Notes: generated from the sequence alone by a model not told the origin. A stretch of DNA of 64,000 bases from Micromonospora coxensis (GCF_900090295.1 NZ_LT607753.1:3534001-3598000); one strand, 5' to 3'. Shown: positions 7,501 through 15,050, numbered from the stretch's first letter. A program made the numbers and translations.

Positions 7501-9034
7501 CACGGTCTCCGGACACCAGCATCACCACCGCGCCGTCCCGTTGCAGGGCGCGTACCGAGTCGGCCAGCCGTGCCCCGCCGGGCAGGACGGCGTCGGCGAA
7601 GCCGTACCGCTGCGGGTCGTCGTCGGCGACCACCAGCCGCAGGCCGGCCTGCCGGGTGGCGGTGGGCAGCGCGTCGACGCCGGGTGCGGGCTCCGGCTCC
7701 ACCCGGACCACCGCGGCCAGGATGCCATGGCGGGCGAGGCCGAGGAGCAGACCGCCGCCGTCCCGCAACCGGCGGCTGTCCGGAGTGTCACCGGGGTCGT
7801 CGGCGTCGAGGCCGGGCAGCGGCCCGAGCCGCCAACCGTCGGCGGCCCGGGTGCCGTCCGGCTGGTCCGGGTCGAAGAGCGCGAACGCCCGGGCCGCCAC
7901 CTCGCCGGTGTCCTGATCGGCCAGCGGGGCGAGGTCCGCCAGGACGCCCCGCTGCGAGCCGAGCACCGCGGCGTCCAGCACCACCGTGTCGATCCGGTCG
8001 AGTTCCCGCAGCACACTGCGGTCCATCGCGATCACGCCGCGCCGGGCCAGGATCCGGCCGAGCTGCGCGGCGTACCCCTCCCGGCCGCTGCCGGGGGCCT
8101 TGGGCAGCGAGGACAGGCCGAGCGCGGCGGCCCGCTTGCGTCCGACGACCGGGAGTGCCGCCGCGGCGGCGGCCGCGCCGGTGCCCAGCGCCGAGGTGAC
8201 GTACCGCTCGGCCGGGCCGTCCGGCTTGGGGCGGGGCCGTTCGGTCGTGGGCGAGCGCGCGGCGGCCCGCTCCGGGTCCCCGGTCAGCCTCGGCTCGGCC
8301 TTGTTCCAGGTGGAGAGCTGGGCCCGGGCCTCGCCCCACTGGACGATCCGCTGCGCGCCGTCCAGGGCGATCCCCGCCCAACCGCCGGTGAGGCCCTGCA
8401 CGACCGCCTCGGCGAGCGGGAAGATCACGTCGGCGCGCGGGTCGGCGCGCAGCCCCCGGTCGGCGAGGGCGTGCAGCTTCGGGTGCAGGTCGATGGCGGC
8501 GAGCAGGCCGGACACCTCGCCGGGGACCGGGGTGAAGGGCAGGATCCGGGTGGCCGCCGAGATGGTCAGGCCCAACGCGTCGGAGACGAGCGCGCCGAGG
8601 GTGCGGGGGGTGCGCGGGCCCTCCTCGGGCGGGTGCGGTGGCGGGACGTCCGGGTCCGGCTCGTGCGGGCAGATCCGTTCGGTACGGGCCACCGTGGCGA
8701 TCAGGTCGCGCAGCTTCGGCCGTGGCTCCTCGACGGCCACCACCACCCGGCCGGACGGGGCGTTCACCCGGGCCCAGGCCACCCCGGGCATCCGTTCCAG
8801 CGCCTGCTCGACCTGGTAGGCCAGCCGGTCGCCGCCGTCCTGGCAGACGCCGTGGACCTCGATGTGGTGCCGTCCGTCGCGGGACCACACCCGGCGCTTG
8901 GTCAGACCGGCCGCGCGGACCAGTCGGGAGGCGGCCGCGCCGACGGTACGGGACGCGTCGCCGACCAGCGGCGGCATCGGCGGCACCGGCACCGGCGGGA
9001 GCACCCGGCCGGCGAGCCGGCCCAGCGTCGTCAT
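4535..9034 (-). CDS. giant CtpI-like P-type cation ATPase
   Basis: A 1499-residue membrane ATPase, about twice the usual length. The C-terminal two thirds contains a complete P2-like catalytic set: SSLTGESLPVAK (actuator), SVPEGLPFL in a transmembrane helix, CFDKTGTLTEGK with phosphorylated Asp941, and AMTGDGANDAPAI. The N-terminal part begins with an HMA-like fold (about residues 53-103) lacking CxxC. It continues with a degenerate second P-domain: VVLDAAVLGSQ around Asp354 where DKTGT would be, then LVSGD, GLGMA and a QNIRIAMAG helix. This matches the CtpI class of mycobacterial ATPases as I know it. The transported ion is not deducible. It is divergent from a small membrane protein and overlaps the downstream hydrolase gene. 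Confidence 0.9.
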   Translation of the reverse strand: MTTLGRLAGRVLPPVPVPPMPPLVGDASRTVGAAASRLVRAAGLTKRRVWSRDGRHHIEVHGVCQDGGDRLAYQVEQALERMPGVAWARVNAPSGRVVVAVEEPRPKLRDLIATVARTERICPHEPDPDVPPPHPPEEGPRTPRTLGALVSDALGLTISAATRILPFTPVPGEVSGLLAAIDLHPKLHALADRGLRADPRADVIFPLAEAVVQGLTGGWAGIALDGAQRIVQWGEARAQLSTWNKAEPRLTGDPERAAARSPTTERPRPKPDGPAERYVTSALGTGAAAAAAALPVVGRKRAAALGLSSLPKAPGSGREGYAAQLGRILARRGVIAMDRSVLRELDRIDTVVLDAAVLGSQRGVLADLAPLADQDTGEVAARAFALFDPDQPDGTRAADGWRLGPLPGLDADDPGDTPDSRRLRDGGGLLLGLARHGILAAVVRVEPEPAPGVDALPTATRQAGLRLVVADDDPQRYGFADAVLPGGARLADSVRALQRDGAVVMLVSGDRAALAASDCGLGMAAPEDLPPWGAHLLVGTDLRIPALMIEAVGTARRMTRQNIRIAMAGTGLGALGAFTADPEQLPARALGAVNGAAALAFAHGVWRAHRLPDPTGTPAPTSTAWHLMPVETVLRQLGSAPEGLTDAEARRRRGDDVRNTPGTGGLLRAFVDELANPLTPVLAAGAVLSAAFGSLVDAALVGGVVGGSALAGAVHQRSTERSLAELLSRSAVTAQVRRDGGEQVIAAEELVPGDVIVLGPGDAVPADCRVLTADGLETDESSLTGESLPVAKSAEPVVAAAVADRHSMLYEGTTVAAGHGTAVVVAVGADTESGRSLALARQAPPASGVEARLGRLTDAAVPLAAGSAIAVAGAGLLRGVPLAETAATAANLAVASVPEGLPFLVSAAQLAAARRLAEHGALVRNPRTIEALGRVDVLCFDKTGTLTEGKLMLAGVGDDDRYAPVDQLDDGLRRILAVALRATPYAEDPEELPQHTDRAVRYGARDAGVTEQTGADGWQAVGGLPFEPSRGYLATIGRAGDRLLLSVKGAPETVLPRCTAWRTPDGPDEALDDEGRDGLHAMLADRAGAGHRILAVAECRVDAEQVTDEEVHGLVFVGFVALADGVRESAAPAVRRIRQAGVHTIMITGDHPATAEAIASIISPDHEGQRVVTAAELEQLDDDALADRLARTDVVARCTPAHKVRIIQALQKCGRTVAMTGDGANDAPAIRLADVGIALGQRGTPAARAAADLVVTDDRLETIIATLVEGRAMWSSVRHALSILVGGNLGEIAFSVLTAASTGRSALNGRQLLLVNLLTDLAPALAIAVRAPGGDHADGLLREGPDTSLGGTMTREIGLRAAATTLGATAGWTLSRYTGCRERRAGTVALVSLVGTQLGQTVLAGGTSPAVLASTAVSLGVLAAVVQTPGVSQFFGCTPLGPVGWGIATGSALGATFANGALTRLVDRLPPPPGVGHRDAPSDSPATSRVRTEDGDGTG

Positions 9035-9168
9035 CGAGCGGTACGGCCGAGTCGCCGGCCCCGCTCCTCGCCGTCCACGCCGCCGCTCCTGCCGTACGCC
9101 ATCTCGCCTCCCGCGCTCGTCAGGCGACCTGGCTTCCCGCCTCTACGCCCGTTATGCCGCCGGTACAA

Positions 9169-9179
9169 GGGAAGTTCCC
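9169..9179. promoter_or_regulatory. short palindrome in the ATPase/9255 divergent region
   Basis: GGGAA-G-TTCCC is a perfect 11-bp palindrome in the 220-bp region between two divergent genes. It is a possible operator, but short enough to be chance in GC-rich DNA. Nothing else is evident in 9035-9254 apart from the GGGGAGG ribosome site at 9243-9249. Confidence 0.25.
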
Positions 9180-9254
9180 GCCGCTGGTGGGGCATGGACG
9201 CCGGTGGCCGTGGAATCCGGGTGGGCGTCCGGAGGAACCTCAGGGGAGGTCGGC

Positions 9255-9515
9255 ATGAGCACGATCACGCGACACCTCAGCGGCGGGCACGAGACGGTTC
9301 GCGCGTACACCCGTCGGGTGGAGATCCCGATGCTGGGCGAGGTGGCGGTGCCGCCACCGGACAAGGTCGCCTACTACGCCGGGTTGGGTGTGCTCGCCGC
9401 CCTCCAGGTCATCGAGTGGCCGCTCGCCCTGGTGATCACCGCCGGACATCTCCTGGCCGACCAGCACCTCTCCGGGCTGGCCAAGGGGGTGGGCGAGGCG
9501 CTCGAGTCGGCCTGA
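9255..9515 (+). CDS. small membrane-associated protein divergent to the ATPase
   Basis: Encodes 86 residues. The N-terminal half is polar with a proline-containing stretch (RRVEIPMLGEVAVPPPDKVAYYAG), followed by one hydrophobic segment at about residues 41-63 (LGVLAALQVIEWPLALVITAGH) and a short polar tail. The ATG has a strong GGGGAGG ribosome site five bases upstream, and the codon positions are GC-biased like real genes. I recognise no family. Its head-to-head placement with the giant ATPase suggests a partner or accessory protein, but this is inference. Confidence 0.7.
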   Translation: MSTITRHLSGGHETVRAYTRRVEIPMLGEVAVPPPDKVAYYAGLGVLAALQVIEWPLALVITAGHLLADQHLSGLAKGVGEALESA

Positions 9516-9959
9516 GCCACCCGGGTGCCCCCGGCCCTCGGTTCCCTGCCCGCAGCTTCCGGGCCCTGGCTCCCAGCCCTCGCCCGCCCCGGCCTTCGAC
9601 CGGACTGGTGCAGGGCACAGGATGGATCCAGGTGGTCGGGGTCCGCTCGCGCGACCACTCACGGCAGTCAGCCCAGTCCGTTCACTGTCGGTGACTGGTG
9701 AGGCGTGGGGGCGGTGGCCGGGTCACCTCGCGGATTGACCTCAACCCGGGTTGAGGTCGCAGGCTGAGTCCATGCTGATCGACCTGCTCCGGTCCCCGGC
9801 TGGCCGGGCCACGACGCCCCGGCGCGAGGCGGACGGGACCATGCCGCCCCGCCGACGGCGCGAGGTGGACGGGGCCAAGCCGCCGCGCCACCCGTACCGG
9901 CCGGCACGACCGTTGTCGCGCACCCGTACCGGCCGGTGGTGCGCCCCGGCGGTGGGTCG
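9516..9959. other. 444-bp intergenic region before the MFS gene
   Basis: The only strong signal is the 22-bp palindrome at 9737-9758. A short in-frame stretch beginning ATG 9772 and ending TGA 9961-9963 overlaps the MFS ATG as ATGA. It is Arg/Pro rich with no ribosome site, and I do not call it a gene. Nothing else is supported. Confidence 0.5.
9735..9766 (+). promoter_or_regulatory. MerR/SoxR-type operator-promoter
   Basis: TTGACC (9735-9740) overlaps a perfect palindrome with arms GACCTCAACCC (9737-9747) and GGGTTGAGGTC (9748-9758). A weak -10 (CAGGCT or AGGCTG) starts at 9760-9761, a spacer of 19-20 bp. The long spacer filled by a CCTCAA...TTGAGG dyad is the signature of MerR-family, especially SoxR-like, activators. 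It precedes the MFS gene; no merR gene is adjacent. Confidence 0.65.
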
Positions 9960-11327
9960 ATGACGGCGACGGCCGAGGCGAGCGTCCCGGCCGCCCGCCT
10001 GTACGACCCGCGGCTGCGCGCGATGACCGTGGGCGTCGTCGCCCTGGTGTCCCTGCTGGCCTTCGAGGCGCTGGCGGTGGGCACCGCGATGCCGACGGTC
10101 GCCCGGGCGCTCGACGGCCTCTCCCTCTACGCGCTCGCCTTCGGCGGCCCGTTCGCCGCCGGGGTGCTCGCCATGGTGCTCTCCGGCATCTGGTGCGACG
10201 TCCGGGGGCCGCGCGCACCGATGTGGACGGGCGTCGGGCTGTTCGTGGCCGGGCTGCTGCTGGCCGGCAGCGCCACCGCGATGGGGCAGCTCGTCGTCGG
10301 GCGGGCGGTCCAGGGTCTCGGCTCGGGGCTGCTCTCGGTCGCGCTCTACGTCGTGGTGGGCCAGGCGTACCCGGAGGAACTGCGCCGGAAGGTGTTCGCC
10401 GCGTTCGCCGCCGCGTGGGTCGTACCGTCACTGGTCGGTCCGGCGGTGGCCGGGCTGATCGTCGAGCACCTGGGCTGGCGGTGGGTCTTCCTCGCCGTGC
10501 CGGCGGTGGCGGTGCCGGCGGCGCTGCTGGTCCAGCCCGGCCTGCGGTCGCTGCGTGCGCCGGGGGTTGCCGGGCTGCCCGCCGGGGCACTGGCCCGGAT
10601 CGGCTGGGCGGCCGGGGCGGGGGTGAGCGCCGCACTGCTGCACCACGGGGGGCAGCAGCGCGGCGCGTCCGCCGTACCGCTGGTGGTGGTCGCGTTGGTC
10701 GGCCTGGCCGTCTGCGCGCCCCGGCTGCTGCCGACCGGGTTCCTGCGCGCGGCCCGCGGCCTGCCCACCGTGATCGGGCTGCGCGGGCTCGCCTCGGCGG
10801 CGTTCGTCGGGGCCGAGGTGGTGATCCCGCTGATGCTCTCCCGGGAGCGCGGCTTCACACCGACCGCCGCCGGTCTGGTGCTCACCGTCGGCGCGCTGGC
10901 CTGGTCGGCGGGCTCCTGGTTGCAGGGGCGGCTGCCCGCGCCGCGCTCGTCGGCGACGTTGCCCCGCGCCGGGCTGGCCTGCATCACCGTCGGCACGGCC
11001 ACGGTCGCCCTGACGGTGTGGCCGGCGGTGCCGGTGGCGGTCGGGGTGCTCGGCTGGGCAGTGGCCGGCGCCGGGATGGGCCTGCTCTACCCGTCGTTGT
11101 CGGTGCTGACCCTGGAGCTGTCCGCCCCCGACGAGCAGGGACGCAACAGCTCGTCGCTGCAGTTGAGCGACTCGCTCTTCGCCGCCACCGTGCTGGCGCT
11201 CACCGGCGCGGTGCTCGCCGCCGGCGCCGCCCCCGGGCCGATGGACTACGCGGGGACCCTCGGCGTCGCCGCGGCCTGCGCGCTGCTCGGCCTCGTCCTG
11301 GCCCACCGGGTCGTTCGCACCTCCTGA
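9960..11327 (+). CDS. MFS drug-efflux-type transporter
   Basis: A 455-residue integral membrane protein with roughly 12-14 hydrophobic helices. Near the N terminus MTVGVVALVSLLAFEALAVGTAMPTVARAL is the usual first helix of the DHA2/EmrB-like group. A later stretch, GIWCDVRGPRAPMWTGVGLF, corresponds to the conserved loop 2-3 motif (GxxxDxxGxR/K). VGRAVQGLGSGLLSVALYV is the motif of helix 4. It probably exports a drug or metabolite by proton antiport; the substrate is unknown. The ATG at 9960 is the first after the palindromic promoter at 9735-9766, which implies inducible control by a MerR-type activator encoded elsewhere. The next gene follows after 84 bp. Confidence 0.85.
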   Translation: MTATAEASVPAARLYDPRLRAMTVGVVALVSLLAFEALAVGTAMPTVARALDGLSLYALAFGGPFAAGVLAMVLSGIWCDVRGPRAPMWTGVGLFVAGLLLAGSATAMGQLVVGRAVQGLGSGLLSVALYVVVGQAYPEELRRKVFAAFAAAWVVPSLVGPAVAGLIVEHLGWRWVFLAVPAVAVPAALLVQPGLRSLRAPGVAGLPAGALARIGWAAGAGVSAALLHHGGQQRGASAVPLVVVALVGLAVCAPRLLPTGFLRAARGLPTVIGLRGLASAAFVGAEVVIPLMLSRERGFTPTAAGLVLTVGALAWSAGSWLQGRLPAPRSSATLPRAGLACITVGTATVALTVWPAVPVAVGVLGWAVAGAGMGLLYPSLSVLTLELSAPDEQGRNSSSLQLSDSLFAATVLALTGAVLAAGAAPGPMDYAGTLGVAAACALLGLVLAHRVVRTS

Positions 11328-11411
11328 CGGGACGACCCGACCCGCCCGTCGACGGCGGGATCGCGGGAACGTGCCTGGCCGGGTGGGGTGGGCGGCCAGG
11401 ATGGGAAGGCG

Positions 11412-12056
11412 ATGAGCTTCCTGACGATCCTGCCGATGGCGGTGGTCATGGTGGCCGGCACGCAACTCGTGGCGGCGGTCTTCCTGGCCTCCGGCGACCG
11501 GCCGCGCTCCGCCTCGCTCGGCTACCTGGCCGGGGCCGCGTTCGTGGTGGTCCCCGGGACCACGGCCGCCTGGCTGGTCACCCGGGGAGTGAAGACCTCC
11601 GTCGGTGGCGGTGACGGAGGTGGGCGCAGCCCGGTCGAGACGACCATCGACTGGATCGTGCTGGTGCTGCTGGTCGTCCTCGCGGTGGTGGTGTTCGTCC
11701 GGCGGCGACGGGCGGGCCAGCCGGGGTGGATGGGCAAGCTGCGGCACGCCACGGCCGGGTACGCGTTCCGGCTGGCGCTGCTGCTCTTCGTGGCGATGCC
11801 CGCCGACGACATCACCATGGTCACCGTCGGGGCGAGCGCCGCGCGGCACGACCTGCCGTGGTGGCACCTGCTCCCGTTCATGCTGCTCACGCTGCTGCTC
11901 CTCGCCCTGCCCCTGCTGGCCCTGGTGCTGCTGGGACAGCGTGCCGAGCGGGTGCTGCCCCGGATCCGGGACTGGGCCGACCACCACTCCTGGATCGTCA
12001 GCGAGGTGGTCGTCGTCTTCTTCATCCTGGTCACCGTGGCCGACCTGCTGACGTGA
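11412..12056 (+). CDS. GAP-family integral membrane protein
   Basis: A 214-residue protein with about six hydrophobic helices: residues 3-26, 37-56, 77-96, 115-135, 147-170 and 190-213. The spacing, with a charged central loop (RRRRAGQPGWMGKLRHATAGYAF) and FVAMPADDITMV, resembles the GAP/Sap family of small actinobacterial membrane proteins (peptidoglycolipid or sulfolipid addressing proteins in mycobacteria). The ATG at 11412 has GAAGG upstream. It may be co-transcribed with the MFS gene, but the 84-bp gap leaves that open. Function beyond lipid or envelope involvement cannot be stated. Confidence 0.7.
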   Translation: MSFLTILPMAVVMVAGTQLVAAVFLASGDRPRSASLGYLAGAAFVVVPGTTAAWLVTRGVKTSVGGGDGGGRSPVETTIDWIVLVLLVVLAVVVFVRRRRAGQPGWMGKLRHATAGYAFRLALLLFVAMPADDITMVTVGASAARHDLPWWHLLPFMLLTLLLLALPLLALVLLGQRAERVLPRIRDWADHHSWIVSEVVVVFFILVTVADLLT

Positions 12057-12108
12057 CGTCACGATCCGGTCGGCCGCCCCGTCGACACGGCGACAGGGAG
12101 GAGTCGAG

Positions 12109-12891
12109 ATGAAGGTTCTGGTCACCGGAGCGGGTGGCACGCTGGGGCGGGCGGTGCTGCCCCGGCTGCGCGCCGACGGGTTCGAGGTGCGGGCGACGAG
12201 CCGGCGTCCCCGGCACGACCCGGGAGCGGACTGGGCGGTGGTCGACCTGGCCACCGGGGCCGGGCTGGACGAGGCGGTGACCGGCGTGGACGCCGTGCTG
12301 CACCTGGCGTCGTCGCCGAACAGCCGGCACACCCACCGGGTGGACGTGCTCGGCACCCGCCGGCTGGCACTCGCCGCCGGCCGGGCCGGCGTCGGCCACC
12401 TGGTGTACGTCTCGATCGTCGGCGTCGACCGGGTTCCGCTGCCCTACTACCGGCACAAGTTGGCGGCCGAGCGGGTGGTGAGCGCCGGCCCGGTGCCGTG
12501 GACGGTGCTGCGGGCCACCCAGTTCCCGCCGTTCCTGGACTCGCTGCTGCGGGCGTCGAGCCGGCTCGGCCCGGTGATCGGCGACCCGGCGGTGCTCGCC
12601 CAGCCCGTCGACCAGCACGAGGTGGCCGGCCGGCTCGCCGAACGGCTCACCGCCGGCCCGTCGCACGGCATCGAGGAGTACGCCGGTCCGCAGGTGCTCC
12701 GCTTCGACGAGGCGGTACGCGCCTGGCAGGCGGCGCGCGGCTCGCACCGTCCGCTGCTGCCGATCCGGTTCCCCGGCCGGCTCGGCCGGGCGCTGCGCGA
12801 CGGCGGCCTCACCACCACCGCCACCCCGACCGGTACGCGCACCTGGGCGGACCACCTCGACCACACGTACGGGCGAATCGGCGCAAGATGA
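12109..12891 (+). CDS. NmrA-like NAD(P)-binding SDR protein
   Basis: Encodes 260 residues with an N-terminal Rossmann nucleotide-binding motif (VTGAGGTLGRAVLPRL, GxxGxxG type), a VDLATG strand, and LVYVSIVGVDRVPLPYYRHKLAAE. The last stretch retains the Tyr and Lys of an extended SDR (YYRHK) though without a strict YxxxK. This is the atypical-SDR/NmrA layout, commonly annotated as NAD(P)-dependent oxidoreductase or epimerase. AGGGAGGAG ends six bases before the ATG. It lies 52 bp after the GAP gene and is probably in the same transcription unit. The substrate is unknown. Confidence 0.82.
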   Translation: MKVLVTGAGGTLGRAVLPRLRADGFEVRATSRRPRHDPGADWAVVDLATGAGLDEAVTGVDAVLHLASSPNSRHTHRVDVLGTRRLALAAGRAGVGHLVYVSIVGVDRVPLPYYRHKLAAERVVSAGPVPWTVLRATQFPPFLDSLLRASSRLGPVIGDPAVLAQPVDQHEVAGRLAERLTAGPSHGIEEYAGPQVLRFDEAVRAWQAARGSHRPLLPIRFPGRLGRALRDGGLTTTATPTGTRTWADHLDHTYGRIGAR

Positions 12892-12916
12892 GGCCCGTAC
12901 TCGTTCACGTTCGCCC

Positions 12917-12922
12917 TACCGT
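12917..12922 (+). promoter_or_regulatory. -10 element for leaderless 12929 gene
   Basis: TACCGT is six bases upstream of the ATG at 12929 and no ribosome-binding sequence is present, so the mRNA is predicted to begin at the start codon. Confidence 0.5.
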
Positions 12923-12928
12923 GACGGC

Positions 12929-13123
12929 ATGTTCACCCTCGTCGCCACCGTGATCCTGTACGTCTTCGGCTTCGTCTTCCTCTACGGCGTGATCCGGCTC
13001 GCCGTCCGGCACGGCATGGAGGACCTGGAGGCGCGCCGCCCGCAGGTCCTGCGGACCGCGCAGAGCGCCACCGCCGACGACGCCGCCTTCATGCGGCAGA
13101 ACGCCTTCCTCGGCGGCAACTGA
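12929..13123 (+). CDS. 64-residue membrane-anchored protein
   Basis: A short protein with an N-terminal transmembrane helix (residues 3-25, LVATVILYVFGFVFLYGVIRL) and a polar C-terminal tail of about 38 residues with AQSATADDAAFMRQNAF. No known domain was recognised. The start is supported by a TACCGT -10 six bases upstream and by the lack of a Shine-Dalgarno sequence, the pattern seen at other leaderless genes here. It lies alone between the SDR and the YbaK-like gene. Confidence 0.65.
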   Translation: MFTLVATVILYVFGFVFLYGVIRLAVRHGMEDLEARRPQVLRTAQSATADDAAFMRQNAFLGGN

Positions 13124-13284
13124 CCGCGTCACCGCCGTCGCCGGGCTGCCGTCCATCGTCCGGCCGCTGTCGGGTCGTCGTCCGCATCGGCCGTCGTCCG
13201 CGTCGGGTCGTCGGCGTCCGTCGTCGGCCTGGGTGCCGCCCACGACGTGCGGTGGGCGCGGTCCGACGGGCGGATCGGGGGGAC

Positions 13285-13303
13285 GGGTGCGAGGATCGCA
13301 CCC
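13285..13303 (+). promoter_or_regulatory. hairpin at the YbaK-like gene start
   Basis: GGGTGCGA (13285-13292), GGA, TCGCACCC (13296-13303) form a perfect 8-bp inverted repeat ending at the base before GTG 13304. The GAGGAT in its centre could be a ribosome site or a -10 seven bases before the start. It may be an operator or an RNA element that hides the start. Confidence 0.4.
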
Positions 13304-13858
13304 GTGATGGGGACGCTGAAGACCGAACCTGCCCGGGCCCGCCTCGACCTGCTGGCACCGCCGGTCGCCGCCGCGTTGGAGCAGTGGCCGGCCGACGCGC
13401 CGATCGACGTGGACGACGTGCTGGTCGCCCCGATCGACCCCGGCCTCGCCGACACGGCCGCCTTCTGCGAGGCGTACGAGGTGGGGTTGGAGGTGTCGGC
13501 GAACTGTGTGGTGATCGCCGGCAAGCGGGAGGGCGGGATCCGCTACGCCGCCTGCATCGTGCTCGCCACCACCAGGGCCGACGTCAACGGGGTGGTCCGC
13601 AGGACGCTGGACGTGCGCAAGGCGAGCTTCGCGCCGATGGACGACGCGGTCGAGCTGACCGGGATGGAGTACGGCGGGATCACCCCGATCGGGCTGCCGG
13701 AGTCCTGGCCGATCCTGGTCGACTCCCGGGTGATCGCCGCCCCGCACGTGATCGTCGGATCCGGCGTACGGCACAGCAAGATCGCGATCCCCGGGCCGGC
13801 GCTCGGCGCCCTGCCCGGGGCCACGGTGATCGAGGGACTGGCCCGGCCGGTCCAGTGA
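13304..13858 (+). CDS. YbaK/EbsC-type aminoacyl-tRNA deacylase-like protein
   Basis: A 184-residue protein of the YbaK/prolyl-tRNA deacylase fold. Such proteins hydrolyse mischarged aminoacyl-tRNA in trans, related to the editing domain inserted in ProS. The core stretch EVSANCVVIAGKREGGIRYAACIVLATTRADVNGVVRRTLDVRKASFAP shows the alternating strands and the conserved Lys region of the family. A second conserved stretch is MEYGGITPIGLPESWPILVD (the GGITPxG loop). GTG 13304 and ATG 13307 are both usable starts; spacing to GAGGA favours 13304. A prolyl-tRNA synthetase gene lies 2 kb away on the other strand. Confidence 0.82.
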   Translation: MMGTLKTEPARARLDLLAPPVAAALEQWPADAPIDVDDVLVAPIDPGLADTAAFCEAYEVGLEVSANCVVIAGKREGGIRYAACIVLATTRADVNGVVRRTLDVRKASFAPMDDAVELTGMEYGGITPIGLPESWPILVDSRVIAAPHVIVGSGVRHSKIAIPGPALGALPGATVIEGLARPVQ

Positions 13859-13948
13859 CTCACCGGCGTCGATCTCGTTTCATGTGAAACAGTCCCGACG
13901 TCGGTCCTTACCGCCAAGGGTCAGCCCGCCTCGCGGCTACCCGACCCG

Positions 13949-14578
13949 TCAGGACACCTCGCGGCGGTCGACCTCCCGGAGCGCGGCGAGCAGCGTCTCC
14001 GGCTCCTGCGCGCCGGTCACCGCGTACCTGCCGGCCAGCACGAAGGTCGGCACGCTGCTCACGCCGAGCTGGTGGGCGGCGGTCAGGTCGGCGGCCACCT
14101 CGCGCCGGCCGAGGTTCGACTCCAGGTGCTCCCGGGTCTCGGTCTCGTCGAGGCCGACGGAGACGGCGAGCGCGACCAGGGCGTCCCGCGAGCCGACGTC
14201 CACGCCGTCGGAGAAGTGCGCTCGGTAGAGCGCCTCCACGACCTCCCCGGACCGGCCGCGCTCGGCGGCGAACCGGACCAGGCGGTGCGCCTCGAACGTG
14301 TTGACCTGCACCGCGCGGTCGAAGCGCATCTCCAGCCCCACGCCGGCCGCGACCTGCGTCACCTGGGCGGCCATCGCCTCGGCCCGCTCCCGGCCGCCGA
14401 ACTTGTCGGCCAGCGCGTCGACCAGCGGACGCGGCTCGGTGACCGGCGTCGGGTCGAGCTGGAACGGCCGGTACGTGACGGTCACGTCGCCGTCGTACGA
14501 CTCCAGCGCCTGCTCCAGCCGGCGCTTGCCGATCCAGCACCAGGGGCAGACCACGTCGGCGTAGATCTCGATCTCCAT
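13949..14578 (-). CDS. DsbA-family FrnE-like thiol oxidoreductase
   Basis: A 209-residue cytoplasmic thioredoxin-fold protein. CPWC (Cys11 and Cys14) is the active-site pair right after the first strand (MEIEIYADVV). After a helical insertion, SSVPTFVLAGRYAVTGAQ gives the cis-proline loop. This matches FrnE-like 2-hydroxychromene-2-carboxylate isomerase/DsbA proteins, common in actinomycetes as soluble disulfide isomerases. No signal peptide is present. It follows SufE by 20 bp on the same strand, so the two may be co-transcribed. No clear ribosome site precedes the ATG. Confidence 0.88.
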   Translation of the reverse strand: MEIEIYADVVCPWCWIGKRRLEQALESYDGDVTVTYRPFQLDPTPVTEPRPLVDALADKFGGRERAEAMAAQVTQVAAGVGLEMRFDRAVQVNTFEAHRLVRFAAERGRSGEVVEALYRAHFSDGVDVGSRDALVALAVSVGLDETETREHLESNLGRREVAADLTAAHQLGVSSVPTFVLAGRYAVTGAQEPETLLAALREVDRREVS

Positions 14579-14598
14579 GATCGAGGTGAACGCCCAGC

Positions 14599-15024
14599 TC
14601 AGGACGCTTGTTCCCGGACCTGGCGCTTGAGTCGGGCGAGGATCGCGGTGCCACCGCGTACGCGCAGCGGGCTGATCGCCTGGGCCAGCCCCATCCGCTG
14701 GTAGAGGTCGTCCGGCACGGCCAGCACCTCGTCGGCGCTCGCCCCGGCCAGCCCTTCGGCCAGGATGCCGGCGAAGGCCCGGGTGGTCGGCGCCTCCGGC
14801 GGGCAGTCGAAGACCGTGCTGACCGTGCGGTCGGGCTCGACGGTCGCGCGGAGGAAGAAGGCGGTCTGGCACTCGGGGACCTGCTCCAGATCCTCCCGGT
14901 CCGTCCCGGCCGGCAGCGGCGGGATGACGTCGGCGTACTCCAGCAGCAGTTCGAGCACCAGGTCCTTCGGCGCGGCGGCGAACTCCTCGACGATCTCGGC
15001 CAGCTTGGTCGGCATCTCGGGCAT
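14599..15024 (-). CDS. SufE-family sulfur acceptor protein
   Basis: A 141-residue SufE protein. It accepts persulfide sulfur from a SufS-type cysteine desulfurase and stimulates Fe-S cluster assembly. The conserved acceptor is Cys52 in VPECQTAFFLRA, and the C-terminal MGLAQAISPLRVRGGTAILARLKRQV is the characteristic ending. The start is set by TAGCCT lying six bases upstream of the ATG, predicting a leaderless mRNA. The suf operon itself is not in this window. A DsbA-family gene lies directly downstream. Confidence 0.92.
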   Translation of the reverse strand: MPEMPTKLAEIVEEFAAAPKDLVLELLLEYADVIPPLPAGTDREDLEQVPECQTAFFLRATVEPDRTVSTVFDCPPEAPTTRAFAGILAEGLAGASADEVLAVPDDLYQRMGLAQAISPLRVRGGTAILARLKRQVREQAS

Positions 15025-15030
15025 CCCGCC

Positions 15031-15036
15031 AGGCTA
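15031..15036 (-). promoter_or_regulatory. -10 element of leaderless sufE
   Basis: On the minus strand TAGCCT is six bases before the ATG at 15024. The 23-bp tandem repeats start 15 bp further upstream, in the -35 and beyond region. Confidence 0.5.
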
Positions 15037-15050
15037 CCGCCGCCCGCGCC

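Noticed and set aside
4109..9694. 1861-residue open frame on the plus strand
   Set aside because: It is antisense to the P-type ATPase and hydrolase genes. Its translation is Gly/Arg/Gln rich with no domain, the usual mirror of GC-rich coding DNA.
9772..9963. 64-codon frame overlapping the MFS start
   Set aside because: Arg/Pro-rich, lacks a ribosome site, and begins just downstream of the operator; noted as possible leader only.
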